A stretch of DNA of 64,000 nucleotides, from contig NZ_KK073874.1 of assembly GCF_000585375.1 (NCBI RefSeq), positions 7,971,913-8,035,912 of the forward strand. The letters run 5' to 3'. The notes below the pieces were generated by a model, which was given only the letters and a program-made list of their open reading frames with translations, did no database searches and was not told where the DNA came from. Positions 55,658 through 64,000 of the stretch are shown piece by piece. Position 1 is the first letter of the stretch, and every line of letters begins with the position of its first letter. The translations under genes were made by a program, and so were the position numbers. Source of the DNA: Cryptosporangium arvum DSM 44712 (lineage in GTDB: Bacteria; Actinomycetota; Actinomycetes; Mycobacteriales; Cryptosporangiaceae).

Positions 55658-57424
55658 TCAGTCGTTCCGCACCGGCCGGGCCTCGTCCGCGGTCACCTGG
55701 GCGGCGTCGGCCGGGGTGGGTTGGGAACTCGCGTCGCTCGGGGAGACGACGAACAGCGAGAGGCGGAGCGCGCCCTCGGCGGCGTCGGGGACCGCCGGCG
55801 AGACCGGGCGCACGGGCGCCACCGGTCGGTAGGCCTCGCCCGGCGCCGGGCGGGGGTCCTCGTCGCCCCGGTTGGGCCAGAGCGCCATCGCCCGCTCGGC
55901 CTGGGCGGTGATCGACAGCGACGGGTTCACCCCGAGGTTCGCCGAGAGCGCCGCCCCGTCGACGACGTGCAGGCCCGGGTGGCCGTACACGCGGTGGTAC
56001 GGGTCGACGACGCCGGTCTCCGGTGAGTCGCCGATCGCACAGCCGCCGATGAAGTGGGCGGTCATCGGAACGTCGAACGCCTCGACGAGCGTCCCACCGG
56101 CCATGCCCCCGATGTGCGACGCCGTGCGCCGGGTGGCCTCGTGCCCGAGCGGCAGGTACGTCGGGTTCGGCGTGCCGTGCCCCGGCCGGGTCGTCATCCG
56201 GCGCCGCCCGAACCACGTGCGCTTGGTGTACGTCGTCAGCGAGTTGTCGACCGACTGCATCACCAGCAGGATGATCGTCCGCTCCGACCAGCGCCGCAGC
56301 CACAGGATGTGGCGCGCCTTGCCAACGTTCCGGACCATCTCCCGCAGCCACCCCGCCCAGCGGGGACGGCCCGGCGGCGGCAGCACGGTCGTCAGCAGCC
56401 CCATGAAGTTGCTTCCCCGCCCGTACCGCACCGGCTCGATGTGCGTGTCGGCGTCCGGGTGGAACGACGACGTGATCGCCACCCCGTCCGCGAAGTTGTC
56501 GTCGGGCACCACCCGGAGACGGTTCGCCCCGAGCAGCGCTTCGGAGTTGGTCCGCGCCAGCACCCCCAGCCGCGGCGAGAGCCGCGGCAGCGAACCGCGG
56601 TCGCGGCACGCGTGGAGCAACCGCAGGGTGCCCAGCGCGCTCGCCGCCACGACCACCTGATCGGCGGTGAACGTGCGCCGCCCGCGCCCCCACCCGGTCC
56701 GTACCGTTTCGACGGCGTAGCCACCCGACGGCAGCGGCCGGACGTCGGTCGCGGTGGTGCGCTCGACGATCGTGGCCCCGTTGGCCTCGGCCAGGTACAG
56801 GTAGTTCTTGACGAGCGTGTTCTTCGCGTTGTGCCGGCACCCGGTCATGCACTCGCCGCAGTGCGTGCACCCGGCCCGGCGCGGTCCGGCCCCGCCGAAG
56901 TACGGGTCGGGCACGTCCGTGCCCGGAGCGCCGAAGAACACCCCCACCGGCGTCGGGTGGTAGGTGTCCTCGACGCCCATCTCGGACGCCACCGACCGCA
57001 TCACCCGGTCGGCCGGGGTCTCCCGCGGGTACCGGCGTACCCCGAGCATCCGCGAGGCCTGGTCGAAGTACGGCGCGAGCTCGGTCTTCCAGTCGGTGAT
57101 GTGGCGCCACTGGGGGTCGTCGTAAAACGCCCGGGGAGGCTCGTAGAGCGTGTTGGCGTACACCAGGGACCCACCACCCACCCCGGCGCCGGCCAACACG
57201 AGCACGTCCTTCAGGAGCGTGATGCGCTGAATGCCGTAGCAGCCCAGCCGGGGCGCCCACAGGTACCTGCGCACGTCCCAGGAGGTGCGCGGCAGTTCGT
57301 GGTCAGCGAAGCGGCGGCCGGCCTCGATCACCGCGACCCGGTAGCCCTTCTCGGTCAGCCGGAGCGCGCTGACGCTCCCGCCGAACCCGGATCCGATGAC
57401 CACGACGTCGAAGTGCTCGCCCAT
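55658..57424 (-). CDS. GMC-family oxidoreductase, ChoD-like
   Basis: A 588-residue FAD enzyme. FDVVVIGSGFGGSVSALRLTE binds FAD, GAGVGGGSLVYAN follows, and the C-terminus has HFIGGCAIGDSPETGVVDPYHRVYG. A Cys-rich segment (GCTHCGECMTGCRHNAKNT, near residue 190) looks like a ferredoxin-type [Fe-S] site. The protein matches M. tuberculosis ChoD (Rv3409c) in position beside guaB3 and guaB; ChoD was named cholesterol oxidase, but its true substrate is uncertain. The last 60 residues are Pro/Ala-rich. Confidence 0.88.
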   Translation of the reverse strand: MGEHFDVVVIGSGFGGSVSALRLTEKGYRVAVIEAGRRFADHELPRTSWDVRRYLWAPRLGCYGIQRITLLKDVLVLAGAGVGGGSLVYANTLYEPPRAFYDDPQWRHITDWKTELAPYFDQASRMLGVRRYPRETPADRVMRSVASEMGVEDTYHPTPVGVFFGAPGTDVPDPYFGGAGPRRAGCTHCGECMTGCRHNAKNTLVKNYLYLAEANGATIVERTTATDVRPLPSGGYAVETVRTGWGRGRRTFTADQVVVAASALGTLRLLHACRDRGSLPRLSPRLGVLARTNSEALLGANRLRVVPDDNFADGVAITSSFHPDADTHIEPVRYGRGSNFMGLLTTVLPPPGRPRWAGWLREMVRNVGKARHILWLRRWSERTIILLVMQSVDNSLTTYTKRTWFGRRRMTTRPGHGTPNPTYLPLGHEATRRTASHIGGMAGGTLVEAFDVPMTAHFIGGCAIGDSPETGVVDPYHRVYGHPGLHVVDGAALSANLGVNPSLSITAQAERAMALWPNRGDEDPRPAPGEAYRPVAPVRPVSPAVPDAAEGALRLSLFVVSPSDASSQPTPADAAQVTADEARPVRND

Positions 57425-57457
57425 GACCCAGAACCGTTACATCGGCTAATGGGACTG

Positions 57458-58066
57458 TCAACGGGTCGCGTGTCCCAGATACGTCGTCGTCGGGTCGGGC
57501 ACCGCGATCTCGTGGAAGCCCAGACGGTCGTAGAACGCCCGGGCCTTCACGTTGGCGGGCACCATGCCCAGGTGCACCGCGGCCACGCCCCGGTCGGCCA
57601 GCGTGGCGAAGAACCGGTTGATCAGCGCCCGGCCGAGGCCCCTCCCCTGCGCCGACGGCAGCAGGTCGATGTGCAGGTGCGCGGGGTAGGGCTCCAGCTG
57701 CGGCCAGAGCATGCGCTCCGGGTCGTGCAGTGTGCGCACCAGTTCGTCGGTGCGCGAGGTGCCGTCGGTCAGCGGCCACCGGCCGGCCACCGACGGCAGC
57801 CACTCCCCCCGGAACCGCTTCACGAACGCGACCGTGTCGGCCGTACCGAGGACGTACCCGACGGCACGCTCCCCGTCGTCGACGACGTACGCCAGTTCGG
57901 GCTCGAACGCCACGTACGGTTCGGCGAACGCCGTCGGGAAGATCGAGGGGTCGGGGTAGAGCGGGCGCGCGTCGCCGCCCTCGTGGCCGGTACGCACGCA
58001 GATGTCGCGGACGGCCTCGAGGTCGGCGTCGCCGTAGGGGCGGATCGTCAGCTCACCGGCAGACAA
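57458..58066 (-). CDS. GNAT family N-acetyltransferase
   Basis: A 202-residue acetyltransferase: LTIRPYGDADLEAVRDIC, ERAVGYVLGT, and the acetyl-CoA loop QGRGLGRALINRFF, ending VKARAFYDRLGFHEI. The length and inner WLP/HLHIDLLP segments resemble the GNAT group related to the C-terminal half of eukaryotic O-GlcNAcase. The first 14 bases overlap the end of guaB3, so it belongs to the guaB-guaB3 transcript. The substrate is unknown. Confidence 0.88.
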   Translation of the reverse strand: MSAGELTIRPYGDADLEAVRDICVRTGHEGGDARPLYPDPSIFPTAFAEPYVAFEPELAYVVDDGERAVGYVLGTADTVAFVKRFRGEWLPSVAGRWPLTDGTSRTDELVRTLHDPERMLWPQLEPYPAHLHIDLLPSAQGRGLGRALINRFFATLADRGVAAVHLGMVPANVKARAFYDRLGFHEIAVPDPTTTYLGHATR

Positions 58067-59171
58067 CCAGATCGACCTTCTGGAACGCCTTCACGTCGGA
58101 GTAGCCGGTCTTCGCCATCGACCGCCGCAGGCCGCCGAACAGGTTCAGCCAGCCGTTCGGGTCGTCCGCGGGGCCGTCGACGACGGTCTCCAGGCTGCCC
58201 AGCGGCCAATCCGACGACGCCGGGACGTAGCTGCCGCGGGGCAGCTTCGGGTGCGAGGCCATCGGGTGCCACCAGGCCCCGCCGGCCGGAGCCTCGGCGG
58301 CCACCGAGAGCGGCTGACCGAGCATCACCGCGTCGGCGCCGCACGCGATCGCCCTGGCGATGTCCCCGGAGGTCCGCAGCTCGCCGTCGGCGATCACGTG
58401 CACGTACCGGCCGCCGGTCTCGTCCAGGTAGTCGCGCCGGGCCGCGGCCGCGTCGGAGATCGCGGTGGCCATCGGCACCCGGATCCCGAGCACCGAATCC
58501 TCGGTGGCCCACTTGTCGGCACCGGTACCGACGATGACGCCGGCCGCTCCGGTACGCATCAGGTGCAGCGCGGTCTGGTAGTTCGCGCAGCCGCCGACGA
58601 TCACCGGGACGTCGAGGTCGGCGATGAACTGCTTGAGGTTGAGCGTCGGCCCGGACGTCGTCACGTGCTCGGCCGAGACCACCGCACCCTGGATCACCAG
58701 CAGGTCGACGCCGGCCGCGACGGCCTCGAGCGCGAGCTCCAGCGTGTGCTGCGGCGAGATGCGCACGGCGGTGGTGACACCGCCCTCACGCATCACCCGG
58801 ATACGGTCGCTGATCAGCTCGGGCTTGATCGGCTCGGCGTACGCCTCCTGCAGTCGACGGGTGCGCCGCGAGCCGTCGGAGAGCGAGGCCAGCTCTTCGA
58901 GCAGCTTCGTCGGGTCGTCGTAGCGGGTCCACAGACCTTCGGCGTTGAGGACGCCGAGCCCGCCGAGCCGCCCGATCTCGATCGCGGTCTGCGGGCTCAT
59001 CGTGGCGTCCGACGGCGTGGCGACGAGCGGCAGGCCGAAGCGGAACGCGTCGATCTGCCAGGCCAGCGAGGTGTCGTTCACGTCCCGGGTGCGGCGCGAC
59101 GGAACGATCGCCACCTCGTCCAAGTGGTAGGCGCGGCGGGCGTTCTTGCCCATCCCGATCTCCACCGACAT
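58053..59171 (-). CDS. guaB3: GuaB3 family IMP dehydrogenase-related protein
   Basis: A 372-residue TIM-barrel protein of the IMPDH/GMPR family without CBS domains. It starts EIGMGKNARRAYHLDEVAIV, typical of GuaB3. At the phosphate site it has IVGGCANYQTALHLMRTGAA and then VGTGADKWATEDSVLG, in place of the GSICTT catalytic loop of GuaB, so the usual active-site Cys is missing. ATG 59171 follows an AAGGGG sequence. Actinobacteria often keep guaB3 next to guaB; the reaction is not settled. A 285-bp spacer with tandem repeats lies upstream. Confidence 0.9.
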   Translation of the reverse strand: MSVEIGMGKNARRAYHLDEVAIVPSRRTRDVNDTSLAWQIDAFRFGLPLVATPSDATMSPQTAIEIGRLGGLGVLNAEGLWTRYDDPTKLLEELASLSDGSRRTRRLQEAYAEPIKPELISDRIRVMREGGVTTAVRISPQHTLELALEAVAAGVDLLVIQGAVVSAEHVTTSGPTLNLKQFIADLDVPVIVGGCANYQTALHLMRTGAAGVIVGTGADKWATEDSVLGIRVPMATAISDAAAARRDYLDETGGRYVHVIADGELRTSGDIARAIACGADAVMLGQPLSVAAEAPAGGAWWHPMASHPKLPRGSYVPASSDWPLGSLETVVDGPADDPNGWLNLFGGLRRSMAKTGYSDVKAFQKVDLVVCR

Positions 59172-59224
59172 GTTCAATTCAAGCCCCTTGTCACCTCGGC
59201 GCCGCACCGTCAAAGATCCGAGTC

Positions 59225-59253
59225 TATGCGGGGACCCGGCGGGCCCCCGCATA
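59225..59253 (-). terminator. Hairpin between guaB and guaB3
   Basis: A nine-bp stem (TATGCGGGG at 59225-59233 with CCCCGCATA at 59245-59253) follows the tandem repeats on the guaB transcript and precedes guaB3. It may end guaB or attenuate read-through. Confidence 0.55.
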
Positions 59254-59257
59254 CGGC

Positions 59258-61007
<1,750 letters not shown>

Positions 61008-61150
61008 TCATCGTAACTGTCAACCGGGGCCGCCCGAGTTCCCCCGTCCGGCACCTGTGGATACCGCTGTGACCTGGGGTAACCAGTGGGATTTGCTGAA
61101 TCGGTGCGGTACGACTGATCCATTACTCGCCGGTACACGGGGTTCGCCGG

Positions 61151-62647
61151 GTGGTAGATCTCACCCCTGTGACCGTTCGCCGGATCCTCGTCCCGTTATT
61201 CGCGCTCGCCGTGGTGCTCGGCGTCACGGGCCCGGCCGCGGCGGCGCCGCCCGCCGCGCGCAGCACCACCGTCGCGTCGTTCGACGGCACGTCGATCGTC
61301 GTCAACTTCTTCCCGGCGGCCGGGCTGACGGCCGGTCGGCGCGCACCCTCCGTGTTGGTCGGCCCCGGCTGGGGCGCCGCCGGCGAGACCAATCCGGATG
61401 CTCCGGCGGTGGCCGGGCTCCGGCAGCGCGGCTACAACGTGCTCACCTGGGACCCCCGCGGGTTCGGGCGCTCCGGCGGAGCCGCGTCGGTGGATCACCA
61501 CCGCTACGAGGGCCGGGACATGCAGGCGCTGCTGAGCTGGCTCGCCGCGCAGCCGGAGGCCCGGCTGGACCGTACGGGCGACCCCAGGGTCGGCATGGCC
61601 GGCGGCAGCTACGGCGGCGGCATCCAGTTCGTGACCGCGGCGATCGACCGCCGGGTGGACGCGATCGTGCCGACGATCGCCTGGAGCTCGCTCGTCGACA
61701 GCCTCTACCCCAACCGCACGCCGAAGACCGGCTGGGGGAACCTGCTCTGCGCGTTCGGGTCGGCCGGCACGAACCGGCTGGTCGCCCAGGTGAAGGAGAC
61801 CTGCGGGCTGGCCGCGAGCGGCGGTCTCCCGGACGCCGCGCTCGAGGCCTGGTGGCGTGCGCACGGGCCGGCCGGGTCGTTGATCAACCGGGTCCGGGTC
61901 CCGACGATGATCGTCCAGGGCACCGTCGACACGCTCTTCCCGCTCCGCGAGGGCATCGCGAACTACCAGGCGCTGCGGGCCAACGGCACGCCGGTGAAGA
62001 TGGTCTGGTTCTGCGGCGGGCACGGCACCTGCCTGACCCCGGCCGGGGCGGCCGGCCACGTGGAGGCGCTGACCGTGGCCTGGTTCGACCGGTGGCTCAA
62101 GCGGTCGAAGATCAGCACCGGCCCGGGGTTCGAGTACGTCGACGACGCCGGGGTGTGGCGCGGGGCGGCGAAGTACCCGCTCGCCACCACGCGGCGGGTC
62201 ACCTCGTCCGCCTCCGGCACGCTGGCGTTCAGCCCCGCGGACGCCTCGGGTAGTGACGTCGCGGCCGCACCCGCGGCCAACGCCCGGCCGGTTCCGGGGC
62301 CGAGGTACCGCGGCCAGGTCGTCGGCAGCCCGACGTTGCGGCTCACCTACCGCGGCACCGGCAGCGCACCGAGGACGTCGCTCTACGCCCAGCTCGTCGA
62401 CACCGGGAAGAACGTGGTCGCGGGTAACTTCGCCACCGCGCTCCCGGTGACGCTCGACGGCCGGACGCACACGCTCGAGGTGCCACTGGGTGCGGTCGCC
62501 TGGAGCAGCGCCGCGCTCGTACTGCAGATCACCGGAGCGTCCCGTCTGTATTACCCCCAGCGGGCGACCGGGTCCGTGACCTATCGCGCGACAGTGGCCT
62601 ATCCGGTAACGCCGCCAGCACACGCTGTAAGGATTGGCGGCACCTGA
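61151..62647 (+). CDS. Secreted alpha/beta hydrolase, CocE/X-Pro peptidase-like (S15)
   Basis: A 498-residue exported enzyme. The N-terminus has RR, a hydrophobic core and a signal-peptidase site near GPAAAAPPA. Residues about 60-330 form an alpha/beta hydrolase: WDPRGFGRSGG, the nucleophile MAGGSYGGG, Asp in QGTVDTLFP and His in CGGHGTC. A beta-sandwich C-terminal domain (TLRLTYRGTG ... LEVPLGAVAW) resembles that of CocE/PepX. The GTG at 61151 or the in-frame GTG at 61169 may be the start. It probably cleaves an extracellular ester or peptide. Confidence 0.85.
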   Translation: MVDLTPVTVRRILVPLFALAVVLGVTGPAAAAPPAARSTTVASFDGTSIVVNFFPAAGLTAGRRAPSVLVGPGWGAAGETNPDAPAVAGLRQRGYNVLTWDPRGFGRSGGAASVDHHRYEGRDMQALLSWLAAQPEARLDRTGDPRVGMAGGSYGGGIQFVTAAIDRRVDAIVPTIAWSSLVDSLYPNRTPKTGWGNLLCAFGSAGTNRLVAQVKETCGLAASGGLPDAALEAWWRAHGPAGSLINRVRVPTMIVQGTVDTLFPLREGIANYQALRANGTPVKMVWFCGGHGTCLTPAGAAGHVEALTVAWFDRWLKRSKISTGPGFEYVDDAGVWRGAAKYPLATTRRVTSSASGTLAFSPADASGSDVAAAPAANARPVPGPRYRGQVVGSPTLRLTYRGTGSAPRTSLYAQLVDTGKNVVAGNFATALPVTLDGRTHTLEVPLGAVAWSSAALVLQITGASRLYYPQRATGSVTYRATVAYPVTPPAHAVRIGGT

Positions 62648-62716
62648 TCAGAAACCCCTCCCAGCGTCGTGTCAAGGGGGAAGGCGCGGAGAACCCCGTC
62701 GGGCTACGGTGGGAGC

Positions 62717-63115
62717 GTGCAGGAGGAACCGCTAGACCCGTTCGCGGGCGACCCGACCGACCCGACGTCCGCTCTCGAGGACGACGGGCCCGGCCGTGGT
62801 GCGCAGCCGCTCACGGCCGAGGAGCGGCAGGACGTGCTCGACGACCTCGCCGACCTCGACGTCTACGAGGCGCTGCTCACCGCACGCGACATCCGCGGGC
62901 TGGTCGTCGACTGCGAGGACTGCCGGGTTCCGCACTACTTCGCGTGGGACCTGCTCCGGGCCAATCTCCAGCACCTGCTGGTGGCCGGCCGCACCCGCGT
63001 GCACGAGCCGGCCTTCGACCCCGATCCGGCCGAGTACGTGACGTGGGAGTACGCCCGCGGATACGCCGATGGCATGCAGGACGCCGTCGAGGACGCGGAC
63101 GACCCTGACGCCTGA
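62717..63115 (+). CDS. DUF5319 family protein (Rv3412-type)
   Basis: A 132-residue actinobacterial protein of unknown function. It starts QEEPLDPFAGDPTDP and contains ERQDVLDDLADLDVYEALL, GLVVDCEDCRVPHYFAWDLL and RVHEPAFDPDPAEYVTWEYA, all hallmarks of the family. The C-x2-C in DCEDC may bind metal. It is very acidic. The GTG start at 62717 is chosen by family similarity. Its place beside guaB and the RsdA-like gene matches M. tuberculosis Rv3411c-Rv3413c. Confidence 0.85.
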   Translation: MQEEPLDPFAGDPTDPTSALEDDGPGRGAQPLTAEERQDVLDDLADLDVYEALLTARDIRGLVVDCEDCRVPHYFAWDLLRANLQHLLVAGRTRVHEPAFDPDPAEYVTWEYARGYADGMQDAVEDADDPDA

Positions 63116-63149
63116 GCGTTAACGCCGCGGCTTACCGGCGCTAACCGGG

Positions 63150-64000
63150 TTACTCGGCCGGGGCCGACTCGGCCTCCGGCTCGGCCGGCGACGATCCGCC
63201 GGTCGAGGGCGCCTCGGTGGGCACCGGGTCGGGGCTCTGCGTTTCCGTCGGCGTCGGCTCGGGGTTCTGCGTGCTCGGTTCGGGATCCGGCGCGCCCGTC
63301 GTCGGACCGGGGTTCGTCGGTGTCGTCGCGCCGGTGGGCGGCGTCGGCACCGTCGAGGTGCCCGGCGGGGTGGCCTGGGTGGAGCCCCGGCCGTCGCGCG
63401 GCCGGTTGCGCTTCCACTTCGACCGCGCCGACGGATCCGACGAACTGCTGCTGCCCGCGCTCGAGGACGGCGCCGCGGTGGACGGGTTCCAGCGGCTGCC
63501 GGGCACCACCGGGAAGTCGGGTATCGCGGCGGTCGTCTCGAGGTCGTCGGCGAGGCGATCGGCCTCGTCGGAACCCTCGCGGACGTTCTCGTCGAGCTTC
63601 TGCTGCGCCTCGTCGTAATAGCGCTGCGCGGCGCCGGTGTCGCCACGCTCCAACGCCTCGCGCGCCTTCTGCAGCGACGCGTGCGCTTCCTCGCTGGCCT
63701 CGATCGAGCGGGCCCGCTCGGCGTAGACGACCCGGCTGATCGGCCACAGCTTGTCACCGGGGTGGGCGGTGGCCGCCGCGGCGACGCTCCCCGCCGAGCC
63801 GGCGGCGAGCACCGCGGCCACCGCGGCCGTCGCGACGACCACGCGGTCGAACCGGCGCCGCCGGGGACGGCGTTCGCCCAGCGTGGTGACGGGCTTCTCC
63901 TCGACGGCGGGCGGCAGCCGGTCGAACGACGGCTGGAACTGCTCCGTCGCCGCCTCGCTGGGCCGCACCGGCGGGAGCTGCTCGGTGGGGCGCGCGTAAC
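63150..64000 (-). CDS. RsdA-like anti-sigma factor (partial, 5' end beyond the window)
   Basis: The reading frame stays open to the window edge, so the true start lies outside. The visible part has a basic segment (GERRPRRRRFDR), one membrane helix (VVVATAAVAAVLAAGSAGS), then AHPGDKLWPISRVVYAERA and a charged helix that ends near 150, followed by a 100-residue Pro/Thr/Ser tail. This layout and its place after DUF5319 match RsdA (Rv3413c), the anti-sigma factor of SigD. The sigma-binding N-terminus is not visible, so the function is inferred from synteny. Confidence 0.7.
   Translation of the reverse strand, partial: YARPTEQLPPVRPSEAATEQFQPSFDRLPPAVEEKPVTTLGERRPRRRRFDRVVVATAAVAAVLAAGSAGSVAAAATAHPGDKLWPISRVVYAERARSIEASEEAHASLQKAREALERGDTGAAQRYYDEAQQKLDENVREGSDEADRLADDLETTAAIPDFPVVPGSRWNPSTAAPSSSAGSSSSSDPSARSKWKRNRPRDGRGSTQATPPGTSTVPTPPTGATTPTNPGPTTGAPDPEPSTQNPEPTPTETQSPDPVPTEAPSTGGSSPAEPEAESAPAE

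Noticed and set aside
56054-58537. A plus-strand frame of over 800 codons opposite the ChoD-like gene and the acetyltransferase
   Set aside because: It is antisense to three clear genes and shows only Arg/Gly/Val/His-rich composition.

Overview
This window comes from the chromosome of a high-GC actinobacterium. The evidence is a very GC-rich sequence with strong third-position GC bias, many GTG starts, a WhiB protein, a full coenzyme F420 pathway, GuaB3 beside GuaB, a PspC two-component system, and gene order that matches known actinobacterial blocks. The manA / SIS / manB / DUF3499 / metallopeptidase-like / whiB / fbiA-fbiB / manC stretch and the purE-purK-GtrA-PH stretch follow Mycobacterium tuberculosis Rv3255c-Rv3278c. 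The choD-guaB3-guaB-DUF5319-RsdA stretch follows Rv3409c-Rv3413c. Low-complexity Ala/Gly and Pro-rich tails and the tandem DUF2142 proteins suggest a filamentous or Frankia/Cryptosporangium-like lineage rather than Mycobacterium, but I cannot fix the genus. I saw no rRNA, tRNA, CRISPR array, insertion sequence or prophage.

Layout. 1-3.6 kb: a cell-surface operon on the minus strand, with two DUF2142 membrane proteins and the start of a second S-adenosylhomocysteine hydrolase cut by the window edge. 3.8-5.8 kb: merR-ahcY. 6-9 kb: an odd sigma-factor-like protein with a zinc-finger-like motif, a roughly 400-residue Ala/Gly linker and one membrane segment. 9-14.3 kb: GDP-mannose supply (manA, CDF transporter, SIS protein, Trm112, manB, DUF3499), read on minus. 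14.4-19 kb: degenerate metallopeptidase, membrane protein, whiB, large GAF/PAS histidine kinase. 19-25.3 kb: F420 biosynthesis (fbiC, fbiA, fbiB) with an interposed membrane protein. 25.3-28.6 kb: AlkA-like glycosylase, manC, glycosyltransferase. 28.7-31.5 kb: a PGRP-amidase/SpoIID cell-wall enzyme behind a candidate c-di-AMP riboswitch.

31.6-43 kb: TIGR03089, a DPM1-like glycosyltransferase, DUF1028, UDP-glucose dehydrogenase, CoA-binding protein, purE-purK, two GtrA proteins, PH-domain protein, lipoprotein. 43-51.3 kb: a RelA/SpoT homologue with an altered synthetase region, PadR regulator, NarL-type response regulator with PspC histidine kinase, and a divergent pspC operon ending in a 36-residue membrane peptide. 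51.4-53.6 kb: phosphatidylethanolamine synthesis (psd with an unusual N-terminal domain, convergent pssA). 54-61 kb: guanine nucleotide synthesis (guaA, guaB, guaB3) with a ChoD-like oxidoreductase and an acetyltransferase. 61-64 kb: secreted hydrolase, DUF5319 and the 3' part of an RsdA-like anti-sigma factor.

The main theme is envelope construction: sugar nucleotides, polyprenyl-linked glycosyl transfer and flipping, peptidoglycan processing and phospholipids, alongside envelope-stress signalling and purine/ppGpp metabolism. The items most worth a second look are the sigma/zinc-finger/membrane fusion, the candidate ydaO riboswitch, the 66-bp tandem repeats that resemble the 3' end of guaB, the long inverted repeat after padR, the Psd fusion and the 16-bp palindrome upstream of whiB.
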